Shown here: piece after piece, positions 1 through 5,747 of the stretch
How the letters are laid out: the number at the start of each line of letters is the position of its first letter
Numbering within the stretch: position 1 is the first letter of the stretch
Assembly: GCA_051654865.1 (NCBI GenBank)
Contig: JBOFYV010000062.1
Span: forward strand, 1 to 11,735
DNA from: JBOFOR01 sp051654865
GTDB taxonomy: Bacteria > Bacillota > Clostridia > Peptostreptococcales > Peptostreptococcaceae
Length of the DNA stretch: 11,735 nucleotides
Reading direction: 5' to 3'
Program-made: the position numbers and the translations under genes
The notes under the pieces: generated by a model
What the model saw: the letters and a program-made list of their open reading frames with translations, nothing else
Databases searched by the model: none
What the model was told of the DNA's origin: nothing

Positions 1-147
1 TTTGATAAGTTTAAAGGTTATGAGGTGGTAGGTTTAGTATATCCAGAAAATGAACCTAGTATAAAGTTATTAGAAAAATTGGAATTTAAGAGTGAGGGTT
101 ATGTAGAGCAGTTAGATAGTATTGTTTATAGTAAAAAAATAGAATAG
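1..147 (+). CDS. GNAT family N-acetyltransferase, C-terminal fragment (cut by window start)
   Basis: The window opens in frame inside a coding region that reads 48 codons to a TAG stop. The fragment contains an asparagine followed shortly by SIKLLEKLEFKSEGY. This is the typical GNAT C-terminal element, in which an Asn and a helix ending in Y/LLEKLGF close over acetyl-CoA, followed by a last beta strand. The catalytic core and motif A lie outside the window, so the substrate cannot be guessed. It may be an intact gene continuing to the left, but the next reading frame downstream is a decayed gene, so this could also be part of the same eroding region. The family call rests on this short motif only. 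Confidence 0.6.
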   Translation, partial: FDKFKGYEVVGLVYPENEPSIKLLEKLEFKSEGYVEQLDSIVYSKKIE

Positions 148-172
148 TATGTTTTGCTTTTCCGGTTTGTAG

Positions 173-366
173 GGGATGGACATAGTACTACATGAGTTCG
201 ATGAAAACAAAAAGGCTATTATATGTGTAGATATGGAATGCTCGGCAGTGGGTGCAGTAGCTTCTTTTAGAGAAAAAGAAGTATATCAAATGATGAAAAA
301 TTAATTGAAAAAGATAAGATAGCAACTGTAGCTATGGAAAGGGCAGTTAAAATAGATATTTCTTGA
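173..366 (+). pseudogene. Nucleoside phosphorylase (PNP/UDP family) remnant, frameshifted
   Basis: Two overlapping reading frames carry recognisable pieces of a family 1 nucleoside phosphorylase. From about 173 to 304 one frame reads AIICVDMECSAVGAVASF followed by REKEVYQ; the VDMECSA element matches the ribose-binding Glu segment of PNP/uridine phosphorylase proteins. At about 292 the similarity moves to another frame reading DEKLIEKDKIATVAMERAVKI, which resembles the family's C-terminal helix, and ends at a TGA (364-366). Little of the stretch between these elements remains, and nothing of the N-terminal two thirds is present: a TAG closes the frame just upstream at 170-172. This is therefore a short relic, not an expressed gene. 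No start codon with a ribosome binding site precedes it. Confidence 0.65.
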
Positions 367-392
367 CTTTAAAGTTATACTACAAATACAAT
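363..392 (+). promoter_or_regulatory. Predicted sigma-A promoter of the VOC gene
   Basis: TTGACT (363-368) and TACAAT (387-392) are separated by 18 bp. Each differs from the consensus by one base. The site lies about 45 bp upstream of the VOC start, and the downstream leader carries an AGGAG at 421-425. The -35 box overlaps the stop of the phosphorylase relic. Confidence 0.5.
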
Positions 393-435
393 ATATTATG
401 TAGAAAAAATGTAAAATTTTAGGAGTGAATATACT

Positions 436-819
436 ATGAAATTTAATCAAATACACCATGTGGCAATAATTTGCTCAAATTATCAAGTATCTAAAGATTT
501 TTACGTAAATAAATTAGGTTTAGAAATAATAAACGAAGCTTATAGAGAAGAAAGAGATTCTTTTAAATTAGATTTAAAATTGGGAACAAATCAGATTGAG
601 TTGTTTTCTTTCCCGAATCCTCCAAGTCGCCCGAATAGTCCAGAATCATGTGGATTGAGACATTTGGCTTTTGAGGTGAATGATATTGATGAGGCTGTGG
701 AAGAGTTATTAGGTAAAAGTATTCCTGTGGAGGAAATTAGGGTTGATGAGTATACAGGTAGAAGGTATACCTTCTTTAAGGATCCAGATGGATTACCACT
801 AGAATTATATGAAATCTAG
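436..819 (+). CDS. VOC-family (glyoxalase-like) metalloprotein, YaeR/GloA2 type
   Basis: This 127-residue protein has the vicinal-oxygen-chelate fold arranged as two beta-alpha-beta-beta-beta modules. Its sequence closely follows the E. coli YaeR group: IHHVAIICSNYQVSKDFY at the start, IELFSFPNPPSRP in the middle, CGLRHLAFEVNDIDEAVE, and FFKDPDGLPLELYE at the end. The expected metal ligands are visible as His8, Glu55, His76 and Glu123. Members of this group resemble lactoylglutathione lyase, but their real substrate is not settled. Clostridia usually lack glutathione, so a methylglyoxal/glutathione role should not be assumed. The length is normal for the family. AGGAG at 421-425 is well spaced from the ATG, and a promoter lies just upstream, so it looks like an independently transcribed intact gene. 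Confidence 0.9.
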   Translation: MKFNQIHHVAIICSNYQVSKDFYVNKLGLEIINEAYREERDSFKLDLKLGTNQIELFSFPNPPSRPNSPESCGLRHLAFEVNDIDEAVEELLGKSIPVEEIRVDEYTGRRYTFFKDPDGLPLELYEI

Positions 820-901
820 ATTGAAAGGTTTAGTGTAAGATATATATTGTTTTGTAATGAAAATAAATAAGTTAGAATACATTGGATGAGGACATTAATA
901 T

Positions 902-1057
902 ATGTATAGGTTAATAGAAATTATAATTGGTGCTTTTATTATATTTACATTATCTGAGATTAGTTATATATTCTTAGGTAGTAGATTTATTGGAATAGCA
1001 ATAGGGACAGCTATAGCAAGTCAAATTAGGATAAAATCTAAGTTAAAATCAGAGTAA
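902..1057 (+). CDS. Small hydrophobic membrane peptide (51 aa), unknown function
   Basis: An ATG at 902 preceded by GAGG (888-891) opens a 51-codon frame ending in TAA. The peptide starts MYRLIEIIIGAFIIFTL and continues with FLGSRFIGIAIGTAIAS, giving two short hydrophobic segments (roughly residues 4-17 and 24-40) separated by a few polar residues. It ends in a basic tail (QIRIKSKLKSE). That pattern suggests a small inner-membrane hairpin protein with a cytoplasmic positive C-terminus. I recognise no family. It lies 48 bp before the acyltransferase gene on the same strand with no terminator between, so the two may be co-transcribed. Support is the ribosome binding site, the amphipathic layout and the absence of any other use for the interval. 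Confidence 0.5.
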   Translation: MYRLIEIIIGAFIIFTLSEISYIFLGSRFIGIAIGTAIASQIRIKSKLKSE

Positions 1058-1105
1058 AGGAATACAGTAGAAGGTATATTTTTACGACATAGGGGGGACA
1101 AACTA

Positions 1106-2005
1106 GTGAGCAAATGGGCAAGTTTGAGTGATGTTTTAGATTTATGTGAAAAAATAAATATGGATGATATTGTTATAGAAGGTTTGAAGGAGGTTTTTGA
1201 AAAGAATGATTTAGATAAGTTTGAATCATTAGGAAGAGAACTCATTAAAACAGACACTGCAAGTAAAGCAGCAGAACAGTTATCAAAAGAAATTGATTCT
1301 GAAAATAAAATAATAGAATTAGCAGTACATTTAAGTGCAGCTGTATTAAGTTGGGACTATGTATATAAATCTAAGGGTATGTCAAAAGATGTATATTATG
1401 CTAGTATGGGTGCATTTTCTAGGTTTATGAAAGAGCGTACACGTTACTATAATGATATTAATTATGATAGAGGCTTTTGGGCATGGAGATTTTTATGTGG
1501 TCTTGAATTTCGTATTGGTGAACTTGAGTATGAAGTATGTAAATTTAATTACGAGAATATAAATAAAATTTCTAAAGATAGTGAAGTATTGTCGCTACAT
1601 ATACCATCAGATGCAGTTTTAACAGAAGAGAAATTGTATGATAGCTATTGTGAGGCATTTAACTTTTTTGAAAAATACTTTTCTGACTTTAGATATGAGT
1701 GTGTATACACAGATACATGGTTATTGTCGTCTAAGTTAAAAAAATTACTTAAGCAGAACTCTAAAATACTAAACTTTATGAAAGATTATGAAATAGTAGA
1801 GGAATATCCTAATAGAGATGATGCAATTGAATGGGTATTTGGAAGAAGGGATATACAGATAGACAAACTAAAAGAAAATACTAGTTTACAACGTGAGGTC
1901 AAAAGACTTTTAGTAAATGAGGAACAAGTAGGAACATCTTTAGGAATACTTTCTTATAATGGAGATACTTTCAATAGCAATTTCAATCCTTTTAGAATAG
2001 GTTAA
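1106..2005 (+). CDS. Acyltransferase domain-containing protein (NAT_N / GNAT_C type)
   Basis: This is a 299-residue soluble protein. It starts at GTG 1106, chosen because AGGGGGG (1091-1097) sits eight bases upstream and no suitable ATG exists. Residues about 1-150 are mainly helical and carry WRFLCGLEFRIGELEYE. Residues about 160-250 carry SLHIPSDAVLTEE, then DSYCEAFNFFEKYF, then TDTWLLSSKLKKLL and SKILNFMKDYEI. This series, a 'hIP ... LT ... S ... A..FF ... WLL ... L ... S.I..F' pattern, is what I recall for the GNAT-like C-terminal domain (formerly DUF5596) that follows a dedicated N-terminal acyltransferase domain. The family is common in Firmicutes and Actinobacteria as a stand-alone gene whose substrate is unknown. 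No partner enzyme is adjacent. The gene is followed by a strong terminator, so it ends its transcription unit. Confidence 0.7.
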   Translation: MSKWASLSDVLDLCEKINMDDIVIEGLKEVFEKNDLDKFESLGRELIKTDTASKAAEQLSKEIDSENKIIELAVHLSAAVLSWDYVYKSKGMSKDVYYASMGAFSRFMKERTRYYNDINYDRGFWAWRFLCGLEFRIGELEYEVCKFNYENINKISKDSEVLSLHIPSDAVLTEEKLYDSYCEAFNFFEKYFSDFRYECVYTDTWLLSSKLKKLLKQNSKILNFMKDYEIVEEYPNRDDAIEWVFGRRDIQIDKLKENTSLQREVKRLLVNEEQVGTSLGILSYNGDTFNSNFNPFRIG

Positions 2006-2042
2006 TAAATTAAAGTATATATATTATCTCGACGTAGGGGTT

Positions 2043-2081
2043 AAAAAGCAATGGTCAGCTAATACTGGGCATTGTTTTTTT
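2043..2081 (+). terminator. Intrinsic terminator after the acyltransferase gene
   Basis: AAGCAATG (2046-2053) pairs with CATTGTTT, and an inner GTCAG/CTGGG extends the helix (one mismatch, two wobbles across the whole stem). The loop is CTAATA. The right arm runs straight into a seven-T tract. It lies about 40 bp after the stop. Confidence 0.85.
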
Positions 2082-2129
2082 ATATAGCCAATATGTGTAT
2101 AATACATATTATCTATATTAAGAATTATT

Positions 2130-2157
2130 TTGATACATATAGCATTATAGATATTAA
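2130..2157 (+). promoter_or_regulatory. Possible promoter of the 146-aa gene
   Basis: TTGATA (2130-2135) and TATTAA (2152-2157) are 16 bp apart, upstream of the ribosome binding site at 2173-2179 and downstream of a terminator, where a promoter is needed. The -10 is imperfect and the region is AT-rich, so chance matches are likely. Confidence 0.3.
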
Positions 2158-2184
2158 GATGATTTAAAATATGGAGGGGTGTAG

Positions 2185-2625
2185 GTGCATAACAATCCAA
2201 AGAAGGAATTATGTTTAGATAAACAAAAGGTTATAGAAAAATACCGTTTAAGTTGCTCTAATGATTATGTGTGGGAGCTAAAGCATGATAAATACCATAC
2301 AATTAAATATTTTACACATAGATTTGCTAAAAAACATTCAGCACTAGCGTTAGTTTTTTATATAAATAGACTTTGTTATGCTAAAATAAAGTATTTTGAA
2401 AAAAATATTGATAAATATGATTTTTATAAATATACATTTGAATATGGTTTTATTAAGTGTGAGGTTTGTGAGATGGATTTTTTATTACATAAGGCAAGTG
2501 ATAAGATGATTGATTTGAGGTTTTTAAAAGATATAAAGAGCATTAGTGAGTTTAATTTATTTTGTGATAAATTAGAAAGATATGAGAAATATGTTAAAGA
2601 CGAATTATTAGAAAAGCTTATTTAA
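2185..2625 (+). CDS. Hypothetical protein, 146 aa, unrecognised
   Basis: The frame starts at GTG 2185, six bases after GGAGGGG (2173-2179). An ATG at 2171 is out of frame. The product is a highly charged soluble protein with no signal peptide or membrane segment, rich in Lys, Tyr, Phe and Asp. It appears mostly helical. Its aromatic and basic clusters include FTHRFAKKHSALALVFYIN (about 52-70) and KYFEKNIDKYDFYKYTFEYG (about 70-90). There are isolated cysteines, including a CEVC pair near residue 93, but no full metal-binding set. I do not recognise a family and offer no function. Its own terminator-bounded position and good SD argue that it is expressed. The next 390 bp hold a broken ASCH gene and a short leader-like frame. 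Confidence 0.65.
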   Translation: MHNNPKKELCLDKQKVIEKYRLSCSNDYVWELKHDKYHTIKYFTHRFAKKHSALALVFYINRLCYAKIKYFEKNIDKYDFYKYTFEYGFIKCEVCEMDFLLHKASDKMIDLRFLKDIKSISEFNLFCDKLERYEKYVKDELLEKLI

Positions 2626-2663
2626 TAGAATAAATAAAAAAATATATATGGAGAAAATAAAAA

Positions 2664-2908
2664 GTGAAAATACATAATATGAATTTAAATCCAGAACCAT
2701 TAGAACTAATAAAATCTGGTTTGAAGAACATAGAAATGAGGTTGTACGATAAAAAAGCAGGACTATATTAAAAGATGATATCATAATATTTACTAATGCT
2801 AAAGATTATAATGACAAACTAAAGGTAAAAGTATTAGAACTTCATAGATTTGATAGCTTTGATGAACTATAATACGGTGTAGTTGGAATTGAAATAGAAC
2901 TTATTTAA
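2664..2908 (+). pseudogene. ASCH-domain protein remnant (frameshift and internal deletion)
   Basis: A GTG at 2664 opens MKIHNMNLNPEPLELI-like sequence (VKIHNMNLNPEPLELIKSG, then NIEMRLYDKKAG). This is the N-terminus of an ASCH (PUA-like RNA-binding) protein, in which 'N...PEP..LI.SG.K.IE.RL.D.K' is characteristic. The frame hits TAA at 2769-2771. The similarity resumes in a different frame from 2771 with KDDIIIFTN, then KLKVKVLELHRFDSFDEL, and meets TAA at 2870-2872. It then continues in that frame as YGVVGIEIELI to TAA at 2906-2908, the usual C-terminal strand. Relative to intact members, the block normally found between 'F..L' and 'YGVVGIE' (about 30 residues as I recall) is gone. One frameshift plus one internal deletion make this non-functional. 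Confidence 0.75.
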
Positions 2909-2928
2909 AATGAAAGGGGTTGGTCATT

Positions 2929-2988
2929 ATGACATACAATACACTTGCAAGTAAGAACTTTAACAATAGGGGGATACATAAAAGATAA
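2929..2988 (+). CDS. Possible 19-residue leader peptide upstream of the GNAT gene
   Basis: An ATG at 2929 follows AAAGGGG (2913-2919) at normal spacing and reads 19 codons (MTYNTLASKNFNNRGIHKR) to TAA at 2986-2988. The stop ends 27 bases before the acetyltransferase ATG. Its last third covers the left arm of a GC-rich hairpin whose right arm starts at the stop codon. The peptide itself matches nothing I know. Its placement, size and overlap with the hairpin are those of a leader ORF in translational attenuation. It could equally be the N-terminal scrap of a deleted gene in this decaying region. Confidence 0.35.
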   Translation: MTYNTLASKNFNNRGIHKR

Positions 2989-3011
2989 TCCCCCATATAT
3001 TAATGGAGGGT
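2969..3011 (+). promoter_or_regulatory. Two mutually exclusive hairpins controlling access to the GNAT ribosome binding site
   Basis: Hairpin 1 pairs GGGGGAT (2969-2975) with ATCCCCC (2988-2994), seven perfect pairs and a 12-nt loop. Hairpin 2 pairs the same right arm plus two bases, ATCCCCCAT (2988-2996), with ATGGAGGGT (3003-3011). It has eight pairs of nine, one of them a wobble, one C/A mismatch and a 6-nt loop. Hairpin 2 buries the GGAGGG (3005-3010) used by the ATG at 3016. Only one can form at a time. No U-tract follows, so this is not a simple terminator. The pairing is directly visible; the regulatory meaning is inference. Confidence 0.4.
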
Positions 3012-3015
3012 AAAT

Positions 3016-3471
3016 ATGAGAACAGAAATAACTTTAAAAAAAGTTGAAGAAAGTAATTTTATAGAGTGTTTTAACTTAAAACTTAAAGATGGTCAAGAAA
3101 AGTTTGTATCACATCCTATACGTAGTTTAGCTCAAGCCTATGTATATTACAATCAATGTACACCTTTTGCAATTTATAAAGATACTACAATAGTAGGGTA
3201 TGTGATGGTTATTTATGATTACGATGAAGAAACATATAACATATGGCATATGATGATTGATGTAAAATACCAAAACAATGGATATGGAACTGAGGCTCTA
3301 GAACGATGCCTAGATTATATAAAAACAAAACCATTTGGAAAGTCAAATGATATAATACTAACTTGTAATGTAGAAAATAACAATGCAATTCACATATATA
3401 AGAAATTTGGATTTATGGAAACTGGTGAGCGTGATGAAGACGAGATAGAGATGAAGTTAGTTATTAGATAA
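3016..3471 (+). CDS. GNAT family N-acetyltransferase (BltD/polyamine-type resemblance)
   Basis: This 151-residue protein is a complete single-domain GNAT. Strand beta-4 is WHMMIDVKY (about 77-85). Motif A, the pyrophosphate-binding loop, is QNNGYG at 86-91. The C-terminal acetyl-CoA element is NVENNNAIHIYKKFGF (118-133), with the conserved Asn and Tyr. The layout 'PFAIY...IVGYVMV.YDYDEETYNIW' resembles the B. subtilis BltD spermine/spermidine acetyltransferase group, but the resemblance is general and the substrate is unproven. The ATG at 3016 is set by GGAGGG at 3005-3010. That SD lies within the alternative hairpin described separately, so expression may be conditional. The gene ends in a strong terminator at 3498-3542. 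Confidence 0.85.
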   Translation: MRTEITLKKVEESNFIECFNLKLKDGQEKFVSHPIRSLAQAYVYYNQCTPFAIYKDTTIVGYVMVIYDYDEETYNIWHMMIDVKYQNNGYGTEALERCLDYIKTKPFGKSNDIILTCNVENNNAIHIYKKFGFMETGERDEDEIEMKLVIR

Positions 3472-3497
3472 TAATAAATAATATTAATAGGATTAAT

Positions 3498-3542
3498 AGG
3501 AGTTAGCAAATTAGAAATAGTTTATTTGCTCAACTCCTTTTT
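3498..3542 (+). terminator. Strong intrinsic terminator after the first GNAT gene
   Basis: AGGAGTTAGCAAAT (3498-3511) pairs with ATTTGCT (3524-3530) and AACTCCT (3532-3538) with a single bulged C. The loop is 12 nt and the right arm ends in a T-run. A perfect TATAAT follows at 3546-3551 but lacks a convincing -35. The downstream GNAT starts only 28 bp after the terminator. Confidence 0.85.
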
Positions 3543-3570
3543 AAATATAATAATAAATGGGAGTAAAACT

Positions 3571-4104
3571 ATGAAAAATATAGAGTTGAAAAATGGGGGA
3601 TCTGCAATTATTAGAGAAGCAAAAGTTAATGATGCAAAAGGTATGCTAGAGTATTGTAACTTAGTAGGAGGAGAAACTGATTTTCTTACATTTGGAGAAA
3701 ATGAATTTAAAATAAGCCTAGAAGATGAAGAGCGTATAATAGAAAATATAACAAACTCTCAAAATCAAATGTTCTTAGTTGCTATTGTAAACAATGAAAT
3801 AGCAAGCCTTGCATCTGTAATGTCAAATCAAAAGGCAAGAAGTAAACATGTAGGAACTGTAGGAATAAGCGTAAAGGAAAAATACTGGGGACTAGGTATA
3901 GGAAATGAAGTTATGAAATATATAATAGAGTGGGCTAAGTCTAATGGTGTGACTAAAAAAATAAATCTTTTAGTACGAGAAGATAATTATAAAGCTATAT
4001 CGTTATACAAAAAGCTTGGGTTTGAAGACGAAGGAATGATAAAGCAGGATATGTGTGTAAATGGAGTTTACTATAATACAATTATGATGGGGTTAATATT
4101 ATAA
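3571..4104 (+). CDS. GNAT family N-acetyltransferase, 177 aa
   Basis: The reading frame is open from a TTG at 3526, but that codon lies inside the preceding terminator. The start is therefore placed at ATG 3571, preceded by GGGAG (3559-3563). The protein begins with the common GNAT opening SAIIREAKVNDAKGM (about 11-25). It has a GGETDFLTFGENEF loop (33-46), a core strand KHVGTVGISVKEKYW and the acetyl-CoA loop KYWGLGIG at 104-111. The C-terminal NLLVREDNYKAISLYKKLGF (132-151) carries the conserved Asn and Tyr. All hallmark elements are intact and the length is normal. The subgroup with the 'GGETDFLTFG' segment is widespread in Firmicutes without an assigned substrate. The next gene follows 18 bp later, so co-transcription with the flavodoxin pair is likely. 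Confidence 0.88.
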   Translation: MKNIELKNGGSAIIREAKVNDAKGMLEYCNLVGGETDFLTFGENEFKISLEDEERIIENITNSQNQMFLVAIVNNEIASLASVMSNQKARSKHVGTVGISVKEKYWGLGIGNEVMKYIIEWAKSNGVTKKINLLVREDNYKAISLYKKLGFEDEGMIKQDMCVNGVYYNTIMMGLIL

Positions 4105-4122
4105 TTTTAAGGGTGGAGAATG

Positions 4123-4602
4123 ATGAGAACTGTTATAATTAATGAATGTAATAGTGAATTAAATAAAAGTGACATTTTATTAGATTTATCAGAACAAGAT
4201 CCAAGTGAATGTAGTGGGTGTTGGACTTGTTGGTGGACTACTCCAGGTAGATGTGTATTTAAAGATTTAGATGAATTTTACCGTGGATACATTAATTCAG
4301 ACAAAGCTATATTTTTTGCAAAAGTATCTCAAGGATTTGTTAGTGGAAAATTAAAAACTTTATTTGATAGAATGATTCCCTTATTTATGCCTTATACATC
4401 GGTATCATCAGGTGAATCTATGCATCTAACTAGATATGATAGATATCCTGATATAGAGTTTTACTATGATGGTAAGTTTATATCAGAAGAAGGAAGAAAA
4501 GTATACGAAGACTATGTATATAGAGTATTTTATCAGTTCCACTCAAGAAACATAGTTATTAAGCCTATATCTGAATATGTAAAAAAGGAGGATGTAATGT
4601 AA
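4123..4602 (+). CDS. Flavodoxin-like / NADPH-dependent FMN reductase family protein with Cys motif
   Basis: This protein of about 159 residues resembles the flavodoxin-fold NAD(P)H-dependent oxidoreductase and iron-sulfur flavoprotein group. The clearest element is CSGCWTCWWTTPGRC followed by VFKD (about 30-48), matching the 'C.GC..C....G.C...DD' block. It is followed by SDKAIFFAKVSQGFVSGKLK and LFDRMIPL, equivalent to 'sD.iif.tPvy.g..sg.lK.f.DR'. ATG occurs at both 4120 and 4123; the second is preferred because the GGTGGAG SD (4112-4118) would be too close to the first. Unusually, the N-terminal strand-loop lacks the usual NGSPRK.GNT phosphate-binding sequence: after MRTVIINEC the chain is shortened. 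The next gene starts in a TAATG overlap and has that loop but no Cys block, suggesting a paired function. Substrate unknown. Confidence 0.75.
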   Translation: MRTVIINECNSELNKSDILLDLSEQDPSECSGCWTCWWTTPGRCVFKDLDEFYRGYINSDKAIFFAKVSQGFVSGKLKTLFDRMIPLFMPYTSVSSGESMHLTRYDRYPDIEFYYDGKFISEEGRKVYEDYVYRVFYQFHSRNIVIKPISEYVKKEDVM

Positions 4603-5255
4603 TGAAAATGATTATATTAAACGGCTCTCCTAAAAAGAATATAAATGAAAGTAATACAGAACTATTTATAAATCAATTCCAACAAGATATGAAATCAAAA
4701 TATCCAGTCAGATAGATTATAAGAGAAGACCACTTTAAATTAATAAATGAAATAAAAGATTACGAAACTGTTCTTATATTTATTCCATTATATATCCATG
4801 CCATGCCAGGTTCGGTGATGAGTTTTTTAGAAAAATTAGAAGAAAAAGATATGAAAGGCAAAAACTTAGGCTTTATAATACAAGCAGGATTTCCAGAAAC
4901 TGCTCAAGAACAGTATATAGAACGTTATTTTGAGCAGTTATGTAAAATACTAAAATGTAATTATTTAGGTACGGTTTCTAAAGGGGAAGCGGCAGCGGCT
5001 TATATGTTTCCTAAAAAATATAAAAAATTATTTAAGCAATTAAATGATTTAGGTAGAATATTTGAAGAAAATAATGAATTTGATAAAGATATTGTAGCTA
5101 AAATATCTTATCCATATAATTTAAGTGACTATTCGTTATTTATGAGAGGGGCAATTAAGGCTGTGTATTTGATGAATCTAGACAATATTGGGTGGGATAT
5201 GATGCTGAAAAAGTCTAATGCATTTGATAAAAGATATGATAAGCCATTTTTATAA
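4602..5255 (+). pseudogene. Flavodoxin-like oxidoreductase gene interrupted by one in-frame TAG
   Basis: ATG 4602 overlaps the stop of the preceding gene (TAATG). It begins MKMIILNGSPKKNINESNTE, a classic FMN-phosphate loop of the NADPH-dependent FMN reductase / flavodoxin family. At codon 38 a TAG (4713-4715) interrupts the frame. The same frame then continues without error to TAA at 5253-5255, through YETVLIFIPLYIHAMPGSVM, GKNLGFIIQAGFPE and further sequence. The uninterrupted product would be 217 residues. No frameshift or other lesion is visible, so a single nonsense mutation explains it. An internal ATG at 4803 has no good SD and would lack the flavin loop. TAG ends other genes here, so general recoding is unlikely; a sequencing error is the main alternative to a young pseudogene. 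Confidence 0.85.
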
Positions 5256-5300
5256 TTTGATGATAGTATAATAATGATAAAATTGAAAGGATGGAAGTTG

Positions 5301-5738
5301 ATGGAGTGCTATGATATATCAATAGAAGATGTAAAACGTTTAGCAGAACTATATGTTGAAACATTTAACTCAGAGCCTTGGAATGATAACTGGACTATAG
5401 AAACAGCACAAAAAAGACTACAACAAATTATAAATGTAGAAGATTTCTATGGCATATTAGCAGTAGATAATAATGTATTGTGTGGAATGATACTAGGTAG
5501 CGAAGAACAATTCTATGATGGTACAATGTTTAATATAAAAGAGTTTTGCGTAAGAAATGGAATGCGAGGCAAGGGGATTGGATCTTGGATATTTATAGAA
5601 TTTGAAAAGAGATTGAAAGATAAAGGTATTAATGAAATTATTCTATTCACATCTAGAGGTGACTATACAGAGAAGTTTTACAAAAAATATGGTTTACAGT
5701 CGTACGAAAGTTTAGTATTTATGGGAAAACAAATATAA
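5301..5738 (+). CDS. GNAT family N-acetyltransferase, aminoglycoside-6'-type-like fold group
   Basis: The upstream ATG at 5274 has no ribosome binding site. The ATG at 5301 has AAGGATGG (5287-5294) at correct spacing and a TATAAT (5267-5272) ahead, so the 145-residue form is preferred. The N-terminal VETFNSEPWNDNWTIETAQKRL (about 19-40) is a motif seen in a GNAT subgroup often labelled aminoglycoside 6'-N-acetyltransferase-like. Strand FCVRNGMRGKGIGSW follows, with the acetyl-CoA loop RGKGIG at 89-94. The end reads FTSRGDYTEKFYKKYGLQ (about 116-133) with the conserved Tyr. The protein is complete. The 'aminoglycoside' label is by resemblance only, and most such chromosomal genes confer no proven resistance. 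It is followed by a perfect 19-bp inverted repeat. Confidence 0.82.
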   Translation: MECYDISIEDVKRLAELYVETFNSEPWNDNWTIETAQKRLQQIINVEDFYGILAVDNNVLCGMILGSEEQFYDGTMFNIKEFCVRNGMRGKGIGSWIFIEFEKRLKDKGINEIILFTSRGDYTEKFYKKYGLQSYESLVFMGKQI

Positions 5739-5747
5739 TCAAAAACA

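Noticed and set aside
1021..1257. Minus-strand frame opposite the acyltransferase start
   Set aside because: It is a low-complexity Ser/Phe-rich shadow of the plus-strand gene without an SD or family resemblance; the same applies to the opposite-strand frames within the AI-2E and ABC genes and the plus-strand frame within the lipoprotein gene.
3526..3570. Upstream extension of the second GNAT gene to TTG 3526
   Set aside because: These codons lie in the right arm and T-run of a strong terminator, and there is no SD for TTG; ATG 3571 has GGGAG and begins the conserved GNAT sequence.
4803..5255. Independent gene starting at ATG 4803
   Set aside because: It is the in-frame continuation of the gene starting at 4602 beyond a TAG, has no proper SD and would lack the flavin-binding loop.
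5274..5300. ATG 5274 as the start of the third complete GNAT gene
   Set aside because: It has no ribosome binding site and overlaps a TATAAT box, while ATG 5301 has AAGGATGG at good spacing.
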